A DNA stretch of 45,527 bases from positions 1 through 45,527 of IMG/VR virus record IMGVR_UViG_3300050134_000018; one strand, written 5' to 3'. Positions within the stretch are counted from its first letter, which is position 1, and each line of letters opens with the position of its first letter. The position numbers and the translations under genes were made by a program. Source of the stretch: a virus. Below are positions 31,409-38,554 of the stretch, piece after piece. The notes beneath the pieces are model-generated. The model was not told the origin of the DNA. It saw nothing but the letters and a program-made list of their open reading frames with translations, and did not search any database.

Positions 31409-33179
31409 GATCCGGGTTCCCATAGTCGGGGGCCTGAACAAGTCCGTTGTCATCGAGTCCGGCGCCACTGCCGGCGCGCAGATCGGCGTCAACCTCAAGG
31501 CGCCGGACGGCTCCATACCCTCCCTTACCCAGCTGGCGACGCTCCTCGGCGTGGGCTCTGTATCCAGCCTTGCCTCGAACGTAATCTGGCAGCGCATTCT
31601 GCAGATACCGCCGAACGTGACCTCTATCGCCGCCCTGGCCACGAGCGGCATTGTGGTGCGCGACTCGGCCGGCAACTTCAAAACCGTCTCGAACTTCCCG
31701 GTGTTCCAGGGCGCTGACGGTGCCTCTGGGCAGGATGGCGACCAAGGCCCCCCTGGACCAGCCGGCGCTGCCGGCGCCGCCGGAGCGCCCGGTGCACAGG
31801 GTCCCGCCGGATTGCCGGGCGCGGACGGAGCCCCAGGAGCCGACGGCGATCCCGTCCCGGGCCCGACTGGCCCCCAGGGAGCGGCCGGCGCTACGGGCTC
31901 TACAGGAGCTACTGGGGCAACCGGCGCTCAGGGCCCTGCAGGGCCTCTTGGGCCGGCAGGGGACGAGGGCGCGCCCGGCCAGGACGGGGACCCAGTGCCC
32001 GGCCCAATGGGGCCTCAGGGCGCGACCGGTGCCACGGGGTCGGCGGGCGCCACGGGGGCTACCGGCGCGCAGGGGCAGCCCGGCGGCGCTGGGCCGCCCG
32101 GGGATGATGGCTACCAGGGCATGGACGGCGACGTGGTACCCGGCCAGAACGCCTCGGCCCTCATACAGCAGCGCGGCGCGGCATGGGTCAATAGCACAGC
32201 GGTGCTGTTCCCGGTGCAGGACGTGCCCATCGTCATTGCCGAAGACTGTACGCTACAGGACATAACTATCCTCACCGAGGGCGGCAACGGCTCCTGCTCG
32301 ATCGACATTTGGAAGGTGCCGATCGGCTCATACCCGCCTAGCGTCTCGAACTCTATCATCAGCGGCACGAGCTACCCGGCCATCTCTGGCGGCAAGACGT
32401 ACCGCGACACGAGCCTAGCAGGCTTCGCCACTACGGCATTCTCCAAGGGAGATTGCGTGGTGTTCCACCTTAACTCCGTGAGCGTCTTCTCGAACGTCAC
32501 GGTGCTGATCTCGCTCAAGCGCGTCGGGGACCTCTCCACCAGCGGCTACACGGACGCGCGCGCCATAGCAGCACTCGAGGGCAGCCCTAACGTCTTCACA
32601 CAAACGAATGAGTTCAACGGTCCGGCCAGCGCCTATGCGGTTTACGTGCTAGGCAACGCGGGCGCCGGCGTCTCGTTCGGCGAGCTAGTGCAGGCCGGTA
32701 CCAACTCAAGCGACTACGCTCTCATGGTGGAGTCACAGGCCGGTACCTCGTACTTCTCGGTGCGCGGCGACGGCAAAATACAAGGGCTAGGCCCGATAGC
32801 TGCGGCCTTCGTTGACATGACGCCAGACACCGGCTCCTTCACGGGCACCTTCACGGGCTTCACGACCGCTGTCACGGGCACCGTGCAGTGGTGGCGCATC
32901 GGCGCGCTGGTGTTCATGCTCCTGCCCACCGTGACCGGCACCAGCAACGCCGTGTCGATGAACATGACCGGCATACCGGCCGCGATCACGCCCGCCGTCG
33001 GCTGCACGTACGGCATGGCCGCCAACGTCGAAGATAACGGCGTGATCGGCAGCGGGCAGGCGATCTTCGCCGCGAGCAGCAGCACCATCCAGTTCGCCAA
33101 GGGCGCGGGCGGCACCGCGTTCACGAACGCCGGTACGAAGGGCATCGCCGGCGCTACATTAATTTGCTACCCGCTATAG
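31398..33179 (+). CDS. Collagen-like tail fibre protein
   Basis: A 593-residue protein. An N-terminal trimerisation-like domain (1-100) is followed by Gly-X-Y repeats (about 105-247), interrupted by DGDPVPG at about 149 and 197 and DGDVVPG at 243. The repeat of about 48 residues looks like a duplication. The rest is a beta-rich domain ending in a variable head (from about 465: [15 protein letters not shown]). It likely forms the receptor-contacting fibre. It overlaps the upstream gene by 11 bases. Confidence 0.75.
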   Translation: MASRIRVPIVGGLNKSVVIESGATAGAQIGVNLKAPDGSIPSLTQLATLLGVGSVSSLASNVIWQRILQIPPNVTSIAALATSGIVVRDSAGNFKTVSNFPVFQGADGASGQDGDQGPPGPAGAAGAAGAPGAQGPAGLPGADGAPGADGDPVPGPTGPQGAAGATGSTGATGATGAQGPAGPLGPAGDEGAPGQDGDPVPGPMGPQGATGATGSAGATGATGAQGQPGGAGPPGDDGYQGMDGDVVPGQNASALIQQRGAAWVNSTAVLFPVQDVPIVIAEDCTLQDITILTEGGNGSCSIDIWKVPIGSYPPSVSNSIISGTSYPAISGGKTYRDTSLAGFATTAFSKGDCVVFHLNSVSVFSNVTVLISLKRVGDLSTSGYTDARAIAALEGSPNVFTQTNEFNGPASAYAVYVLGNAGAGVSFGELVQAGTNSSDYALMVESQAGTSYFSVRGDGKIQGLGPIAAAFVDMTPDTGSFTGTFTGFTTAVTGTVQWWRIGALVFMLLPTVTGTSNAVSMNMTGIPAAITPAVGCTYGMAANVEDNGVIGSGQAIFAASSSTIQFAKGAGGTAFTNAGTKGIAGATLICYPL

Positions 33180-33206
33180 GGTTTGGGATAATTAAAGAGA
33201 CTAACC

Positions 33207-34178
33207 ATGACCACCGCAAGCACCAATACTACCGTCTCGATGGCGTCCAACGCCGCCTTCATCGCGTGGATCCAGGAGGTGCTGACCAACCTCATCACGA
33301 ACTGCGGGCTGACGCAGACGACGGACACCGGGCAGATCACCTCCAGCATGGGGCCTCCGGTCGTCAACGCGGCTACGACCATCCCGAGCGCAGGCACCGC
33401 GGCGGGCTACGTCATCCTGCGCTTCAACGACACGCTGCAGGCTACCGCACCCATCTTCATTAAGCTCGAGTTCGGAGCTGGCGCTACTCCGTCCACCGTC
33501 ATCGGCATGTGGATTACGGTTGGTACGGCGACCAACGGCGCGGGCACTATCAGCGGCACCGGCATAGCGCGCACGGCCATTTGGAGCGCGGGCGTTATTT
33601 CCAGCACAGTGACGAACTACGTCTCGCGATACATGTACAACGCGACGCAAGGGGTCCTGTGGATGGGCTTCAAGACCGCCGGTGGCGGTACGGCGAACCA
33701 GGCGCTGGCCGGGTTTCTGCTATACCGCACGGTGGACAGCACCGGTGCGCCGACTGCCACCGGCGCAATGGTCTATACCCCCGTCCCGGCAGGCACCACA
33801 ACCGGTAGCCCCTCGCAGGGGAACGTCAACCAGATCAACTACACGCTGAGCACCAGTACGGCATTGGGCAATAACTCCACCAGTACGAGCTGGGCGTTCA
33901 TGCCCGGGAACCTCACGAGCACTTTAGAAGGCTCCTCGTGTCAGGTATTCCCGCTGTGGCAGTATGCGTCCACCTCGTCTGCGGCGCTATACGGGATCAC
34001 GAATGCGGCGGCCATGTGTATCGCGGCCGAGCTTGCCTTAGGAGCAACTATGGCGGCTACCCTGATAGGGTCCACATCGTTGACATACATCAACGCGGGC
34101 TCCCCGCTGGGAGTTAGCAGCTTCACAATTCAGACTTACTCCATCACGACTTACGGTATGGCGCTCCTCTGGCAGTAA
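33207..34178 (+). CDS. Tail fibre or virion surface protein, 323 aa
   Basis: A 323-residue, Thr/Ser/Ala-rich beta protein with few charges. Its first part (ASNAAFIAWIQEVLTNLI, then GLTQTTDTGQI) matches the start seen in other phage fibre or spike proteins. It follows the collagen-like fibre and is read from AAAGAGA seven bases before its ATG. A receptor-binding role is likely from order and make-up, but I see no named domain. Confidence 0.6.
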   Translation: MTTASTNTTVSMASNAAFIAWIQEVLTNLITNCGLTQTTDTGQITSSMGPPVVNAATTIPSAGTAAGYVILRFNDTLQATAPIFIKLEFGAGATPSTVIGMWITVGTATNGAGTISGTGIARTAIWSAGVISSTVTNYVSRYMYNATQGVLWMGFKTAGGGTANQALAGFLLYRTVDSTGAPTATGAMVYTPVPAGTTTGSPSQGNVNQINYTLSTSTALGNNSTSTSWAFMPGNLTSTLEGSSCQVFPLWQYASTSSAALYGITNAAAMCIAAELALGATMAATLIGSTSLTYINAGSPLGVSSFTIQTYSITTYGMALLWQ

Positions 34179-34181
34179 CCT

Positions 34182-34337
34182 ATGGCAAACACCTTCGCAC
34201 CCCCAAGCCCGCCGATCGTCGCCGCGCAACTTGAGTGGTCTAACCCGACTACGCCGGTAATTCCCTCGCCTTCTCAGAGCTTTGCGCCAGTGACGCCGCT
34301 CCCCGGGCAGGTCACATACGCTGCCGTGCCTTTATAG
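34182..34337 (+). CDS. Small Pro-rich protein, 51 aa
   Basis: A 51-residue frame between the fibre gene and the next gene, rich in Pro, Ser, Thr and Val and without charged clusters. No strong ribosome site is seen; it begins three bases after the upstream stop, so it may be translated by coupling. Its amino acid make-up matches the surrounding virion proteins. Confidence 0.45.
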   Translation: MANTFAPPSPPIVAAQLEWSNPTTPVIPSPSQSFAPVTPLPGQVTYAAVPL

Positions 34338-34375
34338 TCAATCCCTGATATGATTTAACCTGGAGGAACTTCACT

Positions 34376-34696
34376 ATGACCATGAAACGAGTAGTCGGCC
34401 CGACGCAGCTTGCGGGCACAGCCGGCACCCTTTACACCGCGCCGACCGGCATTCGTGCCATCATCAAGCGCATCCATATCGTCAACCCGACGACCACGGC
34501 GTACACGTTCACGCTGTCGATCGGCGCGGACGCTGCGGGCACGGAGTTGTACAAGACGCAGAGCCTCGCGGCCAACGGCGGGTACTTCGACGACTACGCG
34601 AACTACACGCTTGAGCCGGCGGATACTCTGCAGGGCTACGCGAGCACCGCCTCTAAGCTGACCATCACGGTCAACGCCGACCTGCAGTGCACCTGA
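34376..34696 (+). CDS. Small structural beta protein, 106 aa
   Basis: A 106-residue protein with alternating hydrophobic residues, fit for a beta sandwich: GTLYTAPTGIRAIIKRIHI, YTFTLSIGADAAGTELY and YTLEPADTLQGYA (each part shown once). This fold pattern is common in tail-associated proteins. GGAGG lies ahead of the ATG. A short gap of 38 bases precedes it. Confidence 0.6.
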   Translation: MTMKRVVGPTQLAGTAGTLYTAPTGIRAIIKRIHIVNPTTTAYTFTLSIGADAAGTELYKTQSLAANGGYFDDYANYTLEPADTLQGYASTASKLTITVNADLQCT

Positions 34697-34884
34697 TGGA
34701 TCCGAAGACGCTGGCCGCGTTTATCCTGGAGCAGCTGCGCGAGGTGCACTGCGACCTCGCGGACGCTCCTAAGGCTCAGGCAGCCGTCGGCATGCTGGAG
34801 TGCATCGCATCGGGCGCCTTCGTGCTCGTTACCGCGGTACCGCAGCAGGTCAACCCGCGGCCGCCTGCAGGGGCGCTCGCATGA
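34696..34884 (+). CDS. Hypothetical small protein, 62 aa
   Basis: A 62-residue protein. An amphipathic helix (LAAFILEQLREVHCDLADA) leads to a more hydrophobic stretch (IASGAFVLVTAV). The ATG overlaps the upstream TGA by one base, and its stop overlaps the next gene. It could be a small membrane-associated or structural protein; no family recognised. Confidence 0.55.
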   Translation: MDPKTLAAFILEQLREVHCDLADAPKAQAAVGMLECIASGAFVLVTAVPQQVNPRPPAGALA

Positions 34885-35135
34885 TGGAGTTCCTGCAAGC
34901 GTTAGGGCTGCACCACGGGCCGACCGCAGCGCTCGCTATGGCGGTGGCCTACTTCGGCAATCGGCACTACAAGGCCGACACCGAGCGCCATGAGGCACTA
35001 GAGCTACGCACCCGCGCGCTTGAGAACGACAGGGTAGTGCAGGCCGACATCAAGCGGCTCGAAGATCAAATGGAAGCGGGGTTCAAGGAATCTCGCGCGC
35101 AGAATCAGGAAATCCTGCGCCAGCTGATGAAGTGA
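34881..35135 (+). CDS. Membrane-anchored coiled-coil protein, 84 aa (holin-like?)
   Basis: One hydrophobic segment (about 10-26) followed by a charged helix rich in Arg/Glu (about 36-84) that looks like a coiled coil. Small holins and phage membrane proteins share this layout. It is the last rightward gene; the lysozyme and spanins lie in the other unit, so a holin role is uncertain. The ATG overlaps the upstream stop by four bases. Confidence 0.5.
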   Translation: MMEFLQALGLHHGPTAALAMAVAYFGNRHYKADTERHEALELRTRALENDRVVQADIKRLEDQMEAGFKESRAQNQEILRQLMK

Positions 35136-35286
35136 TCCACCGGCGGAACTCCGCTGGTATCCCGTAGGGTTGCTGCAAGCGCGCGCTGCGCCGCCGGGCG
35201 TTAACCCGTTTGGCGTTCCTCGCCCACCACGCCTTTATCTGCGCGCGGTGCCGCGCCTTCTTCTCCTCGGCCGTCAGTTCGCCCAC
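35083..35286 (-). CDS. Possible truncated HNH-type basic protein
   Basis: A 67-residue frame from a GTG at 35286, with a Lys/Arg-rich helix (EEKKARHRAQIKAWWARNAK, then RVNARRRSAR) like the N-terminal region of endonuclease VII-type proteins. The zinc and HNH part is missing, so it may be a remnant. Its end overlaps the last rightward gene by 53 bases in opposite sense. The GTG overlaps the end of the lipoprotein gene. Low confidence. Confidence 0.3.
   Translation of the reverse strand: MGELTAEEKKARHRAQIKAWWARNAKRVNARRRSARLQQPYGIPAEFRRWITSSAGAGFPDSAREIP
35139..35158 (+). terminator. Hairpin at the end of the rightward unit
   Basis: An eight-base stem with one G-U pair (ACCGGCGG with CCGCTGGT) around AACT directly after the last rightward stop codon. 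The wobble only pairs on plus-strand RNA, so it favours rightward termination. There is no T run. Confidence 0.4.
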
Positions 35287-35453
35287 GGCGGGCACTGCTC
35301 CAGTACGCCCGTGGCCGGGTTCACCCGGTATACCATCGTGCGGCACGTATCGTCGTGAGCTTTAAGCCGCTCCTGATCCCATGACTCCGCCGGGTTGTGC
35401 CGGTGCGCGCAGCCCGCCAGCAGGAGGGCTACGGAAAGGAGCAGCGCGCGCAT
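35274..35453 (-). CDS. Small lipoprotein, 59 aa
   Basis: A 59-residue protein starting MRALLLSVALLLAGCAHRH: basic start, hydrophobic core and a LAGC lipobox with Cys at 15. It would be lipidated and tethered to the envelope. Two further Cys (C37 and C54) could form a disulfide. The end is PPWAN. It lies at the end of the leftward unit, overlapping the DUF5664-like gene. Phage lipoproteins often block superinfection or support lysis, but the o-spanin is encoded elsewhere. Confidence 0.65.
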   Translation of the reverse strand: MRALLLSVALLLAGCAHRHNPAESWDQERLKAHDDTCRTMVYRVNPATGVLEQCPPWAN

Positions 35454-35857
35454 TTCGTGTATCCGTGAACGCAGTTCTGCGGTGGACTGGGCATAGCCCC
35501 TTCAGTAGGCGGAGATTCAGTCCGGCAGCGGGGCCGCAACCCTTTCCTCGGAGCCTCGTGAGCCTCAATGCGCAACTGCAGCATCGCGCACAGCCGCCAC
35601 ACCGCCTTAGCCAAGTGGTACGTGCCGTCAGTGTCGATGTAGGTGCCCTGCAGGTCGTCCAGCATGTGCCGGAATACCTTGTTGGCGTGGTCGGTGGACA
35701 CCTCGCGATTCCAGAACAGCTTGGCACCGATGTTGTGCTGCTTGTTGCCGATCAAGCTCACCTCGGCTACAGCCGCCGGCACGTCGGGGAAGTAGGCGAT
35801 GAAGCCGTCCCACACGGGGATGGCGTTGCGCTCGTCGTGATCGGTAGGAAGTGTCAT
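35429..35857 (-). CDS. DUF5664 dATP/dGTP diphosphohydrolase-like protein
   Basis: A 142-residue protein. GNKQHNIGAKLFWNR, STDHANKVFRHMLDD and TYHLAKAVWRLCAMLQL (three separate segments) match the core pattern of the DUF5664 group, some members of which are MazZ-like dATP/dGTP hydrolases. The His, Asp and Glu positions would bind metal and nucleotide. The tail from about residue 105 is Pro/Cys-rich and may be less ordered. The ATG at 35857 overlaps the upstream stop by four bases. In some phages this family supports altered nucleotide pools; no PurZ is seen here. Confidence 0.65.
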   Translation of the reverse strand: MTLPTDHDERNAIPVWDGFIAYFPDVPAAVAEVSLIGNKQHNIGAKLFWNREVSTDHANKVFRHMLDDLQGTYIDTDGTYHLAKAVWRLCAMLQLRIEAHEAPRKGLRPRCRTESPPTEGAMPSPPQNCVHGYTKCARCSFP

Positions 35858-36081
35858 TTTGAGTTTCCAAATTTGAGCCCATTGAACCAACGGCGGAGCA
35901 CGTAGCTGCGCGCGAGTGAGATGAGGGTGTAGAGTAATCCGATCTCGAAGTTTTTCCAAGCGGTCAGTGAGTGAAAGCCGAACAGCGGCAGGATGAGCAT
36001 ATTGGCGCCAAAATTTATTAGGAAGCCTACCGCGATGTTCGCGCCAGCCTCAGCGGCAGAGCCGAGCTTTGTCTGAGCCAT
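35854..36081 (-). CDS. Small membrane protein, 75 aa
   Basis: Two hydrophobic segments (about 10-35 and 42-58) and a basic C-terminal end (RRWFNGLKFGNSK). It resembles the DUF7220-type phage membrane proteins I have seen near lysis and nucleotide genes. The ATG at 36081 overlaps the stop of the phosphoesterase by one base. Confidence 0.55.
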   Translation of the reverse strand: MAQTKLGSAAEAGANIAVGFLINFGANMLILPLFGFHSLTAWKNFEIGLLYTLISLARSYVLRRWFNGLKFGNSK

Positions 36082-37217
36082 CAAGCCTCCGGGATAAAGA
36101 CGCCGCGCGCGATCTCGCCGCGGGTTCGTGAGTAGGTCATCGAGGTAGCCTGCCGCTTAGACAGCCAACCTCCGCGCGCGGCGTAGGCGTCAGGCGCGGC
36201 TAGCGTCGGGTGCTGCACGATTTTGCAGCCCGATCGTTCTTCTTCCTTGACGTGGTGCTTGTGGCCGGTGTGAATGTAGACATACTCGCAGCGACCCCAC
36301 TGAGGTCTGAATTGAGCCGCAAATAGTTCGCCCAGGCTAGTAAGTTTGGCGAGATGCCCGTGGTAGAACCCGAGGAGCGTTTTACCATGCTCGTACACCG
36401 TGTAGGGGTTGGGGGACTGATCCACCTCGACGCGCACGTTCTTCTCGTAGAGCTGGGCCAGCATGACTCGCAGCCATACCGAGCCTGCCGGGTCGTGGTT
36501 GCCTTCCTTCATCTGCACCACGACGCGCGAGTGCTTGGCGAGTGCGTGCTCTATGACGCGGCGCAGGATGCGCACAGCCACCTCTACCATCTTCTGAAAG
36601 CGCGAGTCCGCATCCAGCACGTGGTGATTAGTCGGCGTGAGAGGCTGCAGCGAATCGAAGTGCAGGAAGTCGCCCAGCTGATTGATGACCCCCACTGCGG
36701 ACTCAGGCGCGGCGTCGATCATGCGGCACAGCGTCTTGGTGAGGCACTCCTCCGCGATACCGAGGTCCCACGCCTCTCCGGTCTCGCGGCTCCATGCCAG
36801 CATGCCGACGTGGCAGTCGGTAAGTGTGTACAGGGTGCACAGGTCCGCGTCGCGCTGCTTCGTCAGAAGCTTCACCGGCGGGATAGGCTTCAGCTTCCCG
36901 CACAGTGCCCTGAGCGCGGCCTCCTGCTGCGCGGCCAGCGTCTCCGCGTCGATGTTCGTCTTGATCCATTGGAGCTTGGTGTTGCCCTGCTCGTCCACCA
37001 GGGTAGAGGTGCCCTTGACGTGGTAGCCCTCGGGCGCGCCCTTGAGAGGCTCTATGGGCGGCAGATCCCCGGCGTCCTTCATCTCGCGCATCATGCGTTG
37101 GAAAGGCTCACCGGTGCGAGGAGTCCTGAGGCGTCTGGCTATCTCCGCGCCCGACGCGCCCTCGGCATGCCACTTGGCAACTTGAACGCGGTCGAACTCT
37201 CTGCGCGGATAGCCCAT
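36081..37217 (-). CDS. HTH-metallophosphoesterase
   Basis: A 378-residue protein. An N-terminal helix-turn-helix-like part (VQVAKWHAEGASGAEIARRL) is followed by a calcineurin-like phosphoesterase: DCHVG (134-138), GDFLH (about 182-186), GNHDP (239-243), YHGH (285-288) and GHKHH (318-322). These Asp, Asn and His residues form the two-metal centre. Family members cleave phosphodiesters or nucleic acids. It lies between spanins and a membrane protein. The ATG at 37217 overlaps the upstream stop (TAATG); an ATG at 37226 has no workable spacing. Confidence 0.75.
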   Translation of the reverse strand: MGYPRREFDRVQVAKWHAEGASGAEIARRLRTPRTGEPFQRMMREMKDAGDLPPIEPLKGAPEGYHVKGTSTLVDEQGNTKLQWIKTNIDAETLAAQQEAALRALCGKLKPIPPVKLLTKQRDADLCTLYTLTDCHVGMLAWSRETGEAWDLGIAEECLTKTLCRMIDAAPESAVGVINQLGDFLHFDSLQPLTPTNHHVLDADSRFQKMVEVAVRILRRVIEHALAKHSRVVVQMKEGNHDPAGSVWLRVMLAQLYEKNVRVEVDQSPNPYTVYEHGKTLLGFYHGHLAKLTSLGELFAAQFRPQWGRCEYVYIHTGHKHHVKEEERSGCKIVQHPTLAAPDAYAARGGWLSKRQATSMTYSRTRGEIARGVFIPEA

Positions 37218-37681
37218 TAGCGGCATTCCTTCAGCACAAACTGCTGAAGCGCTACCAGCGTATCCGCATCGTGACTAGCGGCTTCGGCAAGGCCTTGGAC
37301 AGCGTCGCTAAAGCTGTCGGGCTTTCCGGCGGCAGCATCAGGGCCGGCGGAGGTTGCACTTTCTCCGGGCACGGCAAGGCTACGGCTACGGGCAGCTTCG
37401 TACTGGCGCACCCGCTCAGCAAGGCCAGCAGTGTTAGCGTTAGAAACGGTAAGCGATTTCGCATAGGAGGTCTCTATGGTCTGGAGGTTGTCGGCATCAG
37501 TCTTGGCCTGCGCGGCGAGCTTCGCGGCGTTGGCTGCTTCTAACTTCGCGGTAGTCTTGGTGACAGCGGCGTCCACCTTTTGCTCCCCGTCCATTATGAG
37601 CGTGTGCCGGTACCAGAAGAAGCCGGCTACGAGTGTGATACTCAGGACGCCGAGTGCGTATATCTTCACGGTGCTAAACAC
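37217..37681 (-). CDS. Rz: Inner-membrane spanin (Rz-like)
   Basis: A 154-residue protein with an N-terminal membrane segment (about 6-23) and a long charged coiled-coil domain (about 30-140), the layout of i-spanins. Together with the o-spanin encoded inside this gene in another frame it should fuse inner and outer membranes at lysis. It begins at a GTG overlapping the small membrane protein gene by eight bases. Confidence 0.75.
   Translation of the reverse strand: MFSTVKIYALGVLSITLVAGFFWYRHTLIMDGEQKVDAAVTKTTAKLEAANAAKLAAQAKTDADNLQTIETSYAKSLTVSNANTAGLAERVRQYEAARSRSLAVPGESATSAGPDAAAGKPDSFSDAVQGLAEAASHDADTLVALQQFVLKECR
37252..37464 (-). CDS. Rz1: Outer-membrane spanin (Rz1-like lipoprotein), embedded
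   Basis: A 70-residue protein read in a different frame inside the i-spanin gene. It starts MRNRLPFLTLTLLALLSGC: basic start, hydrophobic core and LSGC lipobox. The rest is Pro-rich (VQPPPALMLPP), as usual for Rz1. It would be anchored in the outer membrane and bind the i-spanin in the periplasm. Confidence 0.75.
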   Translation of the reverse strand: MRNRLPFLTLTLLALLSGCASTKLPVAVALPCPEKVQPPPALMLPPESPTALATLSKALPKPLVTMRIRW

Positions 37682-37832
37682 GGTCCGGCTCCTTACTGTC
37701 CTTGTAGTTAATAAAGTGGTAAGCCGCGGTCATAGTGGCACACAGTCCGCACCACAGGCCGAACGTGCCGGACGAGGGGTACTTGAACATGAACACGGTG
37801 CCCGCGCCCCACGAGCCGGCGAGCGTTGCCAT
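37674..37832 (-). CDS. Holin candidate, 52 aa
   Basis: A 52-residue protein with two hydrophobic stretches (about 3-15 and 22-40) and a charged end (NYKDSKEPDRV). The ATG overlaps the lysozyme stop (TAATG), and its stop overlaps the i-spanin start. Its place between lysozyme and spanins makes it the best holin candidate. No family pattern is clear. Confidence 0.55.
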   Translation of the reverse strand: MATLAGSWGAGTVFMFKYPSSGTFGLWCGLCATMTAAYHFINYKDSKEPDRV

Positions 37833-38299
37833 TATGAAGCAGTCGCGGAGGTCGCATCCGGGTACTGACCGGAGCCGATCATAGTAGCTAGCCGCGATAC
37901 CCTGCTGAAGCCTACTTGCGCTATCCATTCCGGTGAACGCAGTAGGTGGAGCTGTGCGTTCGGCCAGTCCTGGGCTTGGATTGACTGCCGTGTCAGGGGA
38001 AACTGGGTCTGCCAATTGTGTACTCCGAGGTTGAATACGCACTCTACTACCGCATCTCTGCGGGCGGGCGTGTCCAGCGAACCCCATTCGGGGAGGTGCA
38101 CGGCGTAGGCCGTGGCGCTGTCGGCGTCGTCCTCAAGCCAGGTATCGGCTTGCGCCTCGTCGATTACCTGCCCGACGTACACGTCAGGCCCTGTGTGGCC
38201 GTAGCCGTTGGTGGGAACGTCGCCCGGCCGCTGATACCCGACGAGGCTTAGGCCCTCAGCTGCCTTCAGGGCAGCACGTAACTGCGGCGATACGAGCAA
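37832..38299 (-). CDS. Endolysin, GH24 lysozyme-like
   Basis: A 155-residue protein with AAEGLSLVGYQRPGDVPTNG followed by YGHT, the P22/T4-type lysozyme signature with Glu15 as acid. The second catalytic residue, Asp at Glu+9 in T4, is Arg24 here; Thr30 is kept, and Asp27 lies nearby. It has no export signal, so it needs a holin. It starts at a TTG right after the GAGGAATAG end of the upstream gene, which is also its ribosome site. Later segments (VVECVFNLG and W..FPLTRQSI) agree with GH24. Confidence 0.75.
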   Translation of the reverse strand: MLVSPQLRAALKAAEGLSLVGYQRPGDVPTNGYGHTGPDVYVGQVIDEAQADTWLEDDADSATAYAVHLPEWGSLDTPARRDAVVECVFNLGVHNWQTQFPLTRQSIQAQDWPNAQLHLLRSPEWIAQVGFSRVSRLATMIGSGQYPDATSATAS

Positions 38300-38554
38300 C
38301 TATTCCTCGGGAGTCTTCGGCGCGCCGGCGACAGCTTCGTCCACGGCCTGCATGATCGTCTTGCCGCCCGGGCCGCGAGTCTCGCCGGCGGGGATGCCGC
38401 CCTTTGTGCCCATGATACCGCGGAGATGATCGGCCAGGCTGGCGGGCGCGTCGATGTCATGCGCGGTGGGTGCCGGGGGCGGCGGGTCGGGCTTGAAGTT
38501 GCTCGGCCGGCCCATGATCTTGTCAAGCTCGGCCTGGTTATCTTGGTCAGCCAC
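38300..38554 (-). CDS. Hypothetical acidic protein, 84 aa
   Basis: An 84-residue protein with a Pro-rich middle (PDPPPPAPTAHDIDAP) and helical ends. It starts at a GTG overlapping the primase stop by eight bases and is followed by the lysozyme. No family recognised. The region LDKIMGRPSN near its start is only vaguely like the DLMG motif of other proteins, so I do not count it. Confidence 0.5.
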   Translation of the reverse strand: MADQDNQAELDKIMGRPSNFKPDPPPPAPTAHDIDAPASLADHLRGIMGTKGGIPAGETRGPGGKTIMQAVDEAVAGAPKTPEE

